Shown piece by piece: positions 43,542-52,218 of a stretch of DNA of 54,787 bases. Each line of letters begins with the position of its first letter. Within the stretch, counting starts at the first letter, position 1. The notes beneath the pieces are model-generated. The model saw only the letters and a list, made by a program, of their open reading frames with translations, did no database searches and was not told where the DNA came from. The position numbers and the translations under genes were made by a program. Source of the DNA: Eubacterium sp. (GTDB taxonomy: Bacteria > Bacillota > Clostridia > Lachnospirales > Lachnospiraceae); NCBI GenBank assembly GCA_024684035.1, contig JAIKXQ010000076.1, forward strand, positions 1 through 54,787, written 5' to 3'.

Positions 43542-45200
43542 ATGAAAAGACATGTTGAGCGAAGTATAAATACAGATCTGATTTTAATTACAGTCCTGTT
43601 CATGGGGATTACTGCAATCGCAACAGCATTTCTCGGGTACAGATTCTATCACAAAAACGTGATGGATGAGCATATCAAATATACCTACACGGTTCTGAAC
43701 TATGCATACCGGGAGACAGAGAAATACAAGCTCGGGGATATGATCACCAACCGGGAGATGACAGATGACTACACCCGCCTCAGAGACGCACTGAATAATA
43801 TCAAAGAGTGCTCAGAAATACAGTACCTCTACGGGATTTTCTTTGAAAACCCGGATGATACGTCAAGCCTGTGCTATTCCATTAATGCGAAAACACAGGA
43901 AGAGTTGTCCGGGACGCGTCTTCTGACGGATGTCTACGCCTATCTGGGCAGGCATGCCCAGGATGACGAGTACTCGGAGAAGACGTTGATGACCATGCAG
44001 GCAGCGTTGAAGGAAGGGAAAAAGAATAACGGGTACCTGACCGGTTATTCCGCGGAATACGGTTATCAGCTGAACGGTTATCGAGTGATCTTTGACAGTG
44101 ACGGTCGTGCCGCCGGTCTGATCTGTGTAGAACTTGATCTGAGTCGAATTACGCAGGAAATTGACGGATACATCCGTAGGATTCTGATCACAAGCATAAT
44201 CCTGGCCGTTCTGATGGTGCTGATATATATTCTCATCATAAGACGGTGTCTGACGAATCCCATTTTGAGAATAGTTTACGGCAGCAATAATTTTGTAAGA
44301 AAAATGCAGAGGCAGGAGGATCCGTCACAACTCATTTATGAAGATCCCCATATCGATTCAAAATCAGAAATCGGGCTTTTGGCAGACAATGTGAGAGAAC
44401 TCGCGTGCGGTGTATCTTCATACATGCGGAATCTTCAGGAGGTCACAGCCGACAGGGAACGTTTGAGTGCGGAGCTTTCTCTTGCAACAGAGATCCAGGA
44501 CAGCGTATTGCCAAATATTTTTCCTGCGTTTCCGGAGAGAGAAGAATTTGATATTTATGCCACGATGCATCCGGCGAGAGAGGTCGGCGGTGATTTCTAT
44601 GACTTTTTTCTTGTAGATGACGATCATCTCTGTATGGTCATGGCAGATGTATCCGGCAAAGGGGTGCCGGCGGCTCTGTTTATGATGTCGGCCAGGATCG
44701 TACTCCAGAACATTGCCATGATGGGGAAATCTCCGGGTGAGATTCTGACGGAGGCCAACGCTACTCTATGCATCAATAATACCAAGAGAATGTTTGTTAC
44801 AGTCTGGCTTGGGGTTCTGGAGATATCCACCGGAAAACTGACTGCGGCGAACGCAGGACATGAGTATCCGGCGATCCGGCGCGGTGACGGTGGTTTTGAG
44901 ATCTATAAAGACAAACACGGGTTTGTGCTCGGTGGAATGGATGGAATGAAGTACAAAGAATATGAGCTGATGTTTAAGAAAGGCGACGCGTTGTTTATCT
45001 ATACGGATGGAGTTCCGGAGGCCTCCGACGGAGATCACAGGATGTTCGGGCTGGAACGCATGCTGGACGCCCTGAACAGGGAGAGTGCGGCCGATCCGGT
45101 ACAGACTCTGCAGAATGTTCGGCAGGCGGTTGATAATTTCGTGAGAGACGCGGAGCAGTTCGACGATCTCACAATGCTTTGTATCCAATATAAGGGATAG
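43542..45200 (+). CDS. Membrane sensor SpoIIE/RsbU-type PP2C phosphatase
   Basis: A 552-residue protein. TM helix 13-33, an extracytoplasmic sensor of about 180 residues (34-212, Cache-like), TM helix 213-234, a HAMP-like linker and helical region (235-330), then a PPM/SpoIIE phosphatase (335-552). Metal-binding residues are Asp351 (VGGDFYD), Asp369 (ADVSGKG), Asp489 (IYTDGV) and Asp541/542 (FDDLT). Such proteins dephosphorylate phospho-STAS proteins in response to an external signal. Likely targets are the STAS domains encoded at 24061, 28499 and 36555. Its ribosome binding site is AAGGA. Confidence 0.93.
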   Translation: MKRHVERSINTDLILITVLFMGITAIATAFLGYRFYHKNVMDEHIKYTYTVLNYAYRETEKYKLGDMITNREMTDDYTRLRDALNNIKECSEIQYLYGIFFENPDDTSSLCYSINAKTQEELSGTRLLTDVYAYLGRHAQDDEYSEKTLMTMQAALKEGKKNNGYLTGYSAEYGYQLNGYRVIFDSDGRAAGLICVELDLSRITQEIDGYIRRILITSIILAVLMVLIYILIIRRCLTNPILRIVYGSNNFVRKMQRQEDPSQLIYEDPHIDSKSEIGLLADNVRELACGVSSYMRNLQEVTADRERLSAELSLATEIQDSVLPNIFPAFPEREEFDIYATMHPAREVGGDFYDFFLVDDDHLCMVMADVSGKGVPAALFMMSARIVLQNIAMMGKSPGEILTEANATLCINNTKRMFVTVWLGVLEISTGKLTAANAGHEYPAIRRGDGGFEIYKDKHGFVLGGMDGMKYKEYELMFKKGDALFIYTDGVPEASDGDHRMFGLERMLDALNRESAADPVQTLQNVRQAVDNFVRDAEQFDDLTMLCIQYKG

Positions 45201-45214
45201 GAAAGGATTAAAAC

Positions 45215-47302
45215 ATGAGAGCAGCAGATACTTTTCCCACAAATAAAATTCAGGATTTGGCATATCGAGCGGGAAGGATTTTCCCTTTCGGAGCCACAAT
45301 TGTGGACGATGGAGTCAATTTTAGTATTTTTTCCAAAGAGTCCACGGGATGCACGCTGCTCCTATATCATCATGGTGAGAAAGATCCTTATGTGGAGATA
45401 CCTTTTCCGGAAGAATTCCGTATCGGCGACGTCTATACCATGATGGTATTCGGAATCAGTATCGAGACCACAGAATACGGTTACCGTTTCGACGGGGAAT
45501 ATGAGCCGAAGAAAGGTATTCTCTTTGACAAAAACAATATTCTGCTGGATCCCTATGCGAAATCCGTCTCGGGAAGAAGCGTATGGGGACGAGAACCCGA
45601 TCCGGAAAATCCCTTTTCCCACAGGGGCCAGATTATTCGGGAAGATTATGACTGGGATGGAGACAAACCGCTGGAAATTCCGCAGAATGATCTGACAGTT
45701 TACGAGATGCACGTGCGGAGTTTTACAAGGGATCGATCCAGCGGCGTCAGGCACAAAGGAACATATGCGGGCATCGTGGAAAAAATCCCCTATCTGAAAG
45801 AATTGGGCATTAACTGTGTCGAGTTGATGCCGGTCTTTGAATTTGATGAATTTGAGAATTCCAGAGTGGTAGACGGAAGGCGTCTAGTGAACTACTGGGG
45901 TTATTCCACTGTCTGTTTCTTCGCTCCGAAAGCAGGATATGCCGCATCGGCACCCTTTGGCATGGAGGCGGATGAACTGAAAAACCTGATTAAAAAGCTG
46001 CACAAAAACGGGATCGAAGTAATTCTGGACGTGGTCTTTAATCACACTGCTGAGGGAAATGAGAACGGTCCATCCATCTCTTACAAAGGGATTGACAACA
46101 GAACCTATTATCTTTTGACACCCGATGGCTGGTATTACAATTTCAGCGGCTGCGGAAATACTATGAATTGCAACAACGCGGTGGTGAGAAATCATATTCT
46201 CGACTGTCTGCGGTATTGGGTGGCCTCTTATCATGTGGATGGTTTCCGTTTCGATCTTGCGTCCATTCTCACCAGAGATGCGGATGGAGCCCCCATGATG
46301 TCACCGCCTCTCATCGAGTCGCTGGCTCATGACGCTGTTCTTGGAAGTACGAAGCTGATTGCCGAGGCCTGGGACGCCGGCGGTCTGTATCAGGTCGGAA
46401 GTTTTCCGTCCTGGAACCGCTGGGCAGAGTGGAACGGAAAGTACAGAGACTGCGTTCGCAGGTTTGTAAAAGGAGACGCTGGCTGCGCGCCGGAGATTTA
46501 TCACAGGATCAGCGGTTCCGATGATCTCTACGGAAGTAGAAGTCCTGCAGTATCTGTGAATTTTATCACCTGTCATGACGGGTTTACCATGTACGATCTC
46601 GTGTCTTACAACGAAAAACATAACGAGGCCAACGGTGAGGACAACAGAGACGGAAGTAACGAGAATGACAGTTGGAACTGCGGTGTGGAGGGCGATACGG
46701 ATGATGCGGAGATCAACCGTCTCCGCATACGTCAGATGAAAAATATGTATACCCTGCTTCTGACAAGTCGTGGAGTACCCATGCTTTTGTCCGGGGATGA
46801 ATTTGCCAATACCCAGTTTGGAAATAACAATGCTTACTGTCAGGATAATGAGATCTCCTGGCTGGACTGGAAGAGACTGGATGAATACAGGGATCTCTAC
46901 GCATATGTGAGGGGACTCAACCTTTTCCGCAAGGCACACCCGGTGATGAGGGCAGATCGTTTCGATACCGGACACAACGGAACGGGTTACCCGGAACTGT
47001 CTTTCCACGGTACGGTCCCCTGGGAGATTGACAGGTGCCAGCCGTCTCTGACGTTTGCCTATATGTATGCGGAAGATCACGTGAAATTCGGAACGGATCG
47101 GGATATGTTTATTTATGTGGCGGTCAATGCCCACTGGGAGGATCATACCTTTATACTTCCGATCATACCGGCGAGTATGAAGTGGCATCTTGTGGCAGAT
47201 TCCAATGGCTGTGTGAGAGAGTGTGGGAAAGAAGCAGAACTGGAGGATCAGAAACAGATGAACCTTGGGGCACGGTCCATGGTGATCCTGACCGGGTGCT
47301 GA
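45215..47302 (+). CDS. glgX: GlgX-type debranching enzyme, copy 2
   Basis: A 695-residue GH13 enzyme, close in length and sequence to copy 1 but clearly diverged. CBM48-like N-terminus PFGATIVDDGVNFSIFS, region I DVVFNHT, nucleophile Asp347 (GFRFDLAS, the canonical form), Glu384 (LIAEAWD), and CHDGFTMYD. It is predicted to be a cytoplasmic alpha-1,6-debranching enzyme. It starts 14 bases after the phosphatase stop, so the two are co-transcribed. Duplication around a signalling phosphatase suggests signal-linked glucan turnover. Confidence 0.92.
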   Translation: MRAADTFPTNKIQDLAYRAGRIFPFGATIVDDGVNFSIFSKESTGCTLLLYHHGEKDPYVEIPFPEEFRIGDVYTMMVFGISIETTEYGYRFDGEYEPKKGILFDKNNILLDPYAKSVSGRSVWGREPDPENPFSHRGQIIREDYDWDGDKPLEIPQNDLTVYEMHVRSFTRDRSSGVRHKGTYAGIVEKIPYLKELGINCVELMPVFEFDEFENSRVVDGRRLVNYWGYSTVCFFAPKAGYAASAPFGMEADELKNLIKKLHKNGIEVILDVVFNHTAEGNENGPSISYKGIDNRTYYLLTPDGWYYNFSGCGNTMNCNNAVVRNHILDCLRYWVASYHVDGFRFDLASILTRDADGAPMMSPPLIESLAHDAVLGSTKLIAEAWDAGGLYQVGSFPSWNRWAEWNGKYRDCVRRFVKGDAGCAPEIYHRISGSDDLYGSRSPAVSVNFITCHDGFTMYDLVSYNEKHNEANGEDNRDGSNENDSWNCGVEGDTDDAEINRLRIRQMKNMYTLLLTSRGVPMLLSGDEFANTQFGNNNAYCQDNEISWLDWKRLDEYRDLYAYVRGLNLFRKAHPVMRADRFDTGHNGTGYPELSFHGTVPWEIDRCQPSLTFAYMYAEDHVKFGTDRDMFIYVAVNAHWEDHTFILPIIPASMKWHLVADSNGCVRECGKEAELEDQKQMNLGARSMVILTGC

Positions 47303-47328
47303 GATTCAAATAAGAGGAGGAATACTCT

Positions 47329-48921
47329 ATGGGCGATTATTCACCGTTTCTTTACGCTACGATTTTTGCGCTGTTGCCACCGCTGGTAGCAATTATTATG
47401 GCACTGATTACCAAAGAGGTGTACAGTTCTTTGATTCTTGGTGTGCTGGTAGGCGCGATGCTGTATGCAAACGGAAATCCATGGGAAGCCTTTCAAGTCA
47501 TGTTTTTCCATGAGGAGGCGGGACTTGTGGCGGCTCTGTCCAATCCCTCCCATGTATGCATCTTGATATTTGTAGTACTTCTCTGGACACTTGTTGCAGT
47601 GATGAACAAATCCGGCTCAGCGACTGCATTCGGACGTCATGCTCTCAAGCGGGTAAAGACCAGAGAAGGGGCTCAGCTTGCAACGGTGCTGATGGGGTTT
47701 CTAATATTTGTTGACGATGGATTCAACTGTCTTACAGTGGGTTCCGTTATGCGGCCGATCACGGACAATTACAGGGTTTCCAGGGCCAAACTGGCTTATC
47801 TCATAGATTCGACAGCTGCTCCGATCTGTATTATTGCTCCGGTCTCAAGCTGGGCGGCGGCTGTGTCCTATTCTGTTCCTGAATCCATGCATATCAATGG
47901 ATTTGAGATGTTTGTAAAGACGATTCCGTATAATCTGTATGCTCTTTGTACCATTGTTATGCTGTTTTCCATGATTCTTATGAAAGTCGATTACGGACCA
48001 ATGAAGCTTCATGAGGATAATGCGAAGAAAGGAGATCTGTTTACTTCCGGCGAGGTACCCTACGAAGAAAACAGCGGTGAAGAAAAGCCAAATGCAAAAG
48101 TCAGCAATCTGATAATTCCGATTCTTGTACTTATAGTCACCTGTATTCTGGGGATGCTCTATACCGGAGGATTCTTCTCCGGTGCATCTGTGAGACAGGC
48201 TCTGGCTGATACAGATGCGGCGCGTGGTATGGTAATCGGCAGTTCAGTCACCATTATGCTGACTTTCCTCCTGTATATGGCTCGCAGAGCTCTGAAATTC
48301 AAGGAATTCATGGGCTGTCTGTCCTCCGGGTTCCGGACTGTCTGTGAACCCATGCTGATCCTTATTCTGGCCTGGAATCTATCCGGAATCACGGGATTGC
48401 TTGGGGCGGATGTATTTATTCATGATGTGGTTGATCATATGGCATCCGGACTTACCGTTTTTCTTCCGGCAGTCATCTTTGCCATATCTGTCTTTCTGGC
48501 CTTTTCAACGGGAACCAGCTGGGGAACTTTTTCGATTCTGATTCCCATTGTGTGCGCTGTATTTGCTGATAATTATCAGATGCTGGTTATTTCCATCGCG
48601 GCCTGTCTGTCCGGTGCTGTTTGCGGAGATCACTGTTCGCCGATCTCGGATACGACGATTATGTCCAGTGCCGGCGCAGGGTCAGCTCATGTGAATCACA
48701 CCACGACGCAGCTGCCATATGCAATTACTGCGGCGGCAGTGGCCTTTATCGGATATCTGCTATTGGGAATTACCGGCTATTACATCGGGACAGTGGGGTC
48801 TGTCGTTGTGACGCCGTTGACACTTCTGATAATGGTCGCTGTCATTTATCTGATTAAGAAGAGGCTACAGTCAAAAACAAAGACGCAAACAGCAAAAACA
48901 TCGGTTTCTGACACGGAGTAG
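47329..48921 (+). CDS. NhaC-type Na+/H+ antiporter family protein
   Basis: A 530-residue, highly hydrophobic protein with about 11-12 helices. FVDDGFNCLTVGSVMRPITD and SSWAAAVSYSVPE, and later CGDHCSPISDTTIMSSAGA, are signatures of the NhaC / ion-transporter superfamily. Related proteins exchange Na+ and H+, or organic acids and amino acids such as malate-lactate, lysine or arginine. The substrate cannot be fixed from sequence. The ribosome binding site is GAGGAGG. It is followed by a PBP-like gene after only 7 bases. Confidence 0.88.
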   Translation: MGDYSPFLYATIFALLPPLVAIIMALITKEVYSSLILGVLVGAMLYANGNPWEAFQVMFFHEEAGLVAALSNPSHVCILIFVVLLWTLVAVMNKSGSATAFGRHALKRVKTREGAQLATVLMGFLIFVDDGFNCLTVGSVMRPITDNYRVSRAKLAYLIDSTAAPICIIAPVSSWAAAVSYSVPESMHINGFEMFVKTIPYNLYALCTIVMLFSMILMKVDYGPMKLHEDNAKKGDLFTSGEVPYEENSGEEKPNAKVSNLIIPILVLIVTCILGMLYTGGFFSGASVRQALADTDAARGMVIGSSVTIMLTFLLYMARRALKFKEFMGCLSSGFRTVCEPMLILILAWNLSGITGLLGADVFIHDVVDHMASGLTVFLPAVIFAISVFLAFSTGTSWGTFSILIPIVCAVFADNYQMLVISIAACLSGAVCGDHCSPISDTTIMSSAGAGSAHVNHTTTQLPYAITAAAVAFIGYLLLGITGYYIGTVGSVVVTPLTLLIMVAVIYLIKKRLQSKTKTQTAKTSVSDTE

Positions 48922-48928
48922 TGATTTC

Positions 48929-50047
48929 ATGAAAAGAGTAGGTGTCCGGTTATTTATACTGCTTTTCCTCGGAGTAACTTTGAGCCTGCTTTTGGCTCCC
49001 GGAATTTCGCGGAAGGAGGAAGAAAAAGCAGAAGCAGAGCCTTCGCCTGTGAGGATTGGCTGCTTTAACTCAGGGGAATATTATTATTACCGCGATGAAC
49101 TGGATGGGATCGCGCTTGAACTGCAGAAAACCGGGTGGATCAGCGGCTATGACGAAGACAAAATCCGTTCGACCACCAGGGAAGTTTGGAAAGACCTCTG
49201 TGCCTGTGAATCAGGGTATTTGAAATTTCTCCCGGACATTTATTACGAAGAATACGGGATGTCCGCAGAAGAACATGAAGAGGCCGCAACCTGTGAGACG
49301 GTGGATCTTATGATCGGCCTCGGAAGTCTTGCAGGGAAATATCTCACGAAGGTCGCGGACAGGATTTCTTATGACTACATGGTGATTGGTGTAGCAGATC
49401 CGGTGACCGCAGGTATTGTGGCGGGAGAAAAGGAGCGGGTGAACGACCGGTCATTTGCGGTTGTAGATACCGGAAGAATACGGAGGCAGATTGAAGCCGC
49501 CTATGAAATATTCCATTTTCAGGATGTGGGAGTTGTATATGAAGACTCCGGGGCGGCCTACAGTTATTCAGGGATAGGGCAGTTGGAAGAACTATCGAAG
49601 AAATACGGATTTCACATTCACCGTCTTCACGTAAAGGAAGTCTATACCGGGGATTATGATCGTTATTACAAGGAATTGCAAGAGGCATATAAAGAGCTGA
49701 TACCGAAGATTGACCTTCTCTACATTACTACAGCAACCATAGAAGACAGTCAGCTGCCGGTTTTGTTGGATGACGTTATCGACGCAGGGATTGTGACGGT
49801 TGCAGAGACCTCCGAAAGTCAGGTGGAGAACGGTGCCCTTATGCACATTACCATGTCGGATGCCTATGAGGAGGGGAAGTTTGTGGCATCAAAGATCTGT
49901 GATTATTCTATGGGGCAGGGAATTACGGAGATGGACATGATATTTGAAGTGGCCCCGAGGATTTGCCTGAACAGAACCACAATACGGCGCACCGGCGTAA
50001 AACTTCCGTTATCAATCTATTTGATTGCAGACAGAATCTATGAGTGA
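48929..50047 (+). CDS. ABC_sub_bind-like periplasmic binding protein, membrane-anchored
   Basis: A 372-residue protein with an N-terminal signal-anchor (residues 5-24), no lipobox Cys, and an acidic linker, followed by a type I periplasmic-binding fold. DLMIGLGSLAGKYLTK, IGVADPVTAGIV, VGVVYEDSGAAYSYSG and ITMSDAYEEGKFVASKICDY match the ABC_sub_bind (TrpX/YtbA-like) family. No ABC permease or ATPase of the import type is nearby. It overlaps the next gene, a two-TM protein, by 8 bases, so it may be the ligand-binding part of a sensor rather than of a transporter. The ligand is unknown. Confidence 0.8.
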   Translation: MKRVGVRLFILLFLGVTLSLLLAPGISRKEEEKAEAEPSPVRIGCFNSGEYYYYRDELDGIALELQKTGWISGYDEDKIRSTTREVWKDLCACESGYLKFLPDIYYEEYGMSAEEHEEAATCETVDLMIGLGSLAGKYLTKVADRISYDYMVIGVADPVTAGIVAGEKERVNDRSFAVVDTGRIRRQIEAAYEIFHFQDVGVVYEDSGAAYSYSGIGQLEELSKKYGFHIHRLHVKEVYTGDYDRYYKELQEAYKELIPKIDLLYITTATIEDSQLPVLLDDVIDAGIVTVAETSESQVENGALMHITMSDAYEEGKFVASKICDYSMGQGITEMDMIFEVAPRICLNRTTIRRTGVKLPLSIYLIADRIYE

Positions 50048-51038
50048 AGAGATGTTTATGGGCAGGAAAAATGTTGCAAAGAAATATCTGTTTTCCGCAG
50101 TGTTGGGATTAAATCTGATCATCACAGTTTTAAGTCTGATTTTGGGGTGTCTGATGTACACCTCGAACGCAAAAGCCATTCGGAAAAACCTGGTTTTTGT
50201 GGAAGTGACCGGTCTTTTGACGAATATCAGATATGGACTTCATTTCGGAAAAAACATAGAGACCTATTACGGGATGCAGGATTTGCTGGAAAAGACGGCA
50301 AAATCTGCCGAAGAGACTGACAATTTCTATATAGTGGATGAGGCGGGAACCATCCTCTTTAAAACCGGAAATAGCGTTCCCGGTGCCAGACTACTTGATC
50401 TGGCAGAGGATTCATACCTGAAAGAAGGAGAGAAATTCTATTGTTCTTTCCCGGTTTCCGACGGCGCGAGAATGATTACCGAGAGCGACATCTCGAATGA
50501 TGTGAAAGATTGGAACCGTTACTATCTGGATCAGACTTTGGTTACAACCTTCGGGTTTCTGGTCGTCACCATCGTCATGTTGATTCTCCGGGGCTTATTG
50601 AAGGAAACCTCCGTATCGTATCGACTGATCATGTCTCTGTTGGTTCTTTGGGTGCTTGGAATCAGTTCTCTGATCGGATACTGTACCTATACAGAATACA
50701 GGAAAAGCATTGAACAGATGTGTGTGTCCATGGAAAGGACTGTACTTGCTGATCTGGAAAGAGTTCATGAAAACGGAATAGATGATGAGAATATAACAGG
50801 AATGGATGACTATCTGAAACGTTATGTGGAGAATATTTCTGAGATCGACGGGATGTCACTCCGGGACACCGGAGACGGTTGTGTATTTCACCTGTCCAGG
50901 GGATTTCTCGGGAGGGTAAAAGTCGACTATACAATGCAGGCATTTTTGCTTCTGGCTTTTTCAGTGATGATATTGACGGAATACCATCTGTTTGTATCCG
51001 GCATTCATCTGAACGAAGAGGAGGATGACTATGGATGA
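50040..51038 (+). CDS. Membrane protein with sensor-like extracytoplasmic segments
   Basis: About 332 residues. Hydrophobic helices lie at about 15-40, 165-190, 200-225 and 300-325, with two extracytoplasmic stretches between them. FYIVDEAGTILFKTGNSVPG looks like a Cache/PAS-type sensor strand. No kinase, cyclase or phosphatase domain follows. The start is uncertain: 50040 couples to the upstream stop (8-base overlap), while ATGs at 50052 and 50058 are also possible. It may relay binding-protein occupancy to the phosphatase. I do not recognise a named family. Confidence 0.65.
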   Translation: MSEEMFMGRKNVAKKYLFSAVLGLNLIITVLSLILGCLMYTSNAKAIRKNLVFVEVTGLLTNIRYGLHFGKNIETYYGMQDLLEKTAKSAEETDNFYIVDEAGTILFKTGNSVPGARLLDLAEDSYLKEGEKFYCSFPVSDGARMITESDISNDVKDWNRYYLDQTLVTTFGFLVVTIVMLILRGLLKETSVSYRLIMSLLVLWVLGISSLIGYCTYTEYRKSIEQMCVSMERTVLADLERVHENGIDDENITGMDDYLKRYVENISEIDGMSLRDTGDGCVFHLSRGFLGRVKVDYTMQAFLLLAFSVMILTEYHLFVSGIHLNEEEDDYG

Positions 51039-52218
51039 GCTTAAAGGTCAGAATCCTTATATGAGGCTGACCTTTCTGTTTGCTTTTTTTGCGCTTTCCA
51101 TCGGGGATGCCTTCAATGTCCTTTTTGTAAGGGATATGGCGCTGTCCTTTGCACCTGAGGGCAAACAGGAGCTGTTCACAGGAATACCGGTCACCGCAAT
51201 GTCTGTCATGATGATCGCAGGTGTCTGTGTGTCCAACTATATCGTGAGACGGAAGAAACATTTTTCTTCGTTTCTCCGTTTGGCAGTTTATTTCACGATG
51301 GCAGGAATGGTTTTTCGTGGACTCGCATTTCATTATCTGATTATGCTGGCAGGCTTTATGACGGTGGGCTTTGGATACGGATGTTTCTATATCGGGATCC
51401 GTTACTACGCCTACCTGTTCGACAGTGCAAAAGACAGAATGGAGACCATAGCCTACATCAGCGGTGGCTCCTTTGCAGGGCAATGCATGGGAACGGTATT
51501 GGGAGGAATCATGGCCGGGCAGATGGGTTATCGAACGGTATACCTGTCAGCTGTTGCACTGATGATCCCCGCGTTCCTTCTCTGCAGAAAACACCCGGTG
51601 GACAATGAGATCGATACAGGCGGACTCAGGGAATCTTTGTGTACGCTGAAAGATCCGGAAGTCGTGATATATCTTCTCTTTATGGTGATCCCTGTTTTTG
51701 CCTGTACCGTATTTATGACTTATACGGTTCCTCTGGAAATCGACGGCTTCGGATATTCGTCTACGGTTATCTCGGCTCTTCTGCTGGGAGCCTATATGAT
51801 CGCGGCCTATGCTGGTCCCGTTATGACACGGCTCATCACGAACTTTCTGCGGCCAATCTCCGGTACCTTCGTGTATTGTCTTGGGGTTGCCGCCCTCATT
51901 GCGTTATATGAGACTGGCAGATCCTTTGGCTTGATTGTTTTGGTGGCTTTGCTTCTGGGCTTCATGGATACGTTCGGTCCAAGTGTCATGATCGGTGCCT
52001 ATACCGGTATCGCTGACAAGAGCGGGCACACCGGGGGCGGATCATTGCTCATCTATATTCTTGTTACGAGAATCGGAATGTCTATTGCTCCGACGCTGAT
52101 CCTGATCTTTGGGACGCCTCTGGCTCTCTCCGCAGGTGTGATGATTGGAAGTGTTGTATTTTTTATTTTTGGAATTCAGGTGAAAGTAAACAGTAAAAAA
52201 GGTGTGAGGAAGACATGA
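51031..52218 (+). CDS. MFS transporter
   Basis: A 395-residue protein with about 12 hydrophobic helices and the general major-facilitator pattern (FALSIGDAFNVLFVRDMALSF in helix 1; GFGYGCFYIGIRYYAY in helix 4-5; LLGFMDTFGPSVMIGAYTG late). The start at 51031 has GGAGG 7 bases upstream and overlaps the previous gene by 8 bases. It overlaps the next gene by 4 bases (ATGA). The substrate is unknown. Tight coupling to the sensor-like protein upstream and the GNAT-HATPase downstream suggests one functional module. Confidence 0.85.
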   Translation: MDELKGQNPYMRLTFLFAFFALSIGDAFNVLFVRDMALSFAPEGKQELFTGIPVTAMSVMMIAGVCVSNYIVRRKKHFSSFLRLAVYFTMAGMVFRGLAFHYLIMLAGFMTVGFGYGCFYIGIRYYAYLFDSAKDRMETIAYISGGSFAGQCMGTVLGGIMAGQMGYRTVYLSAVALMIPAFLLCRKHPVDNEIDTGGLRESLCTLKDPEVVIYLLFMVIPVFACTVFMTYTVPLEIDGFGYSSTVISALLLGAYMIAAYAGPVMTRLITNFLRPISGTFVYCLGVAALIALYETGRSFGLIVLVALLLGFMDTFGPSVMIGAYTGIADKSGHTGGGSLLIYILVTRIGMSIAPTLILIFGTPLALSAGVMIGSVVFFIFGIQVKVNSKKGVRKT

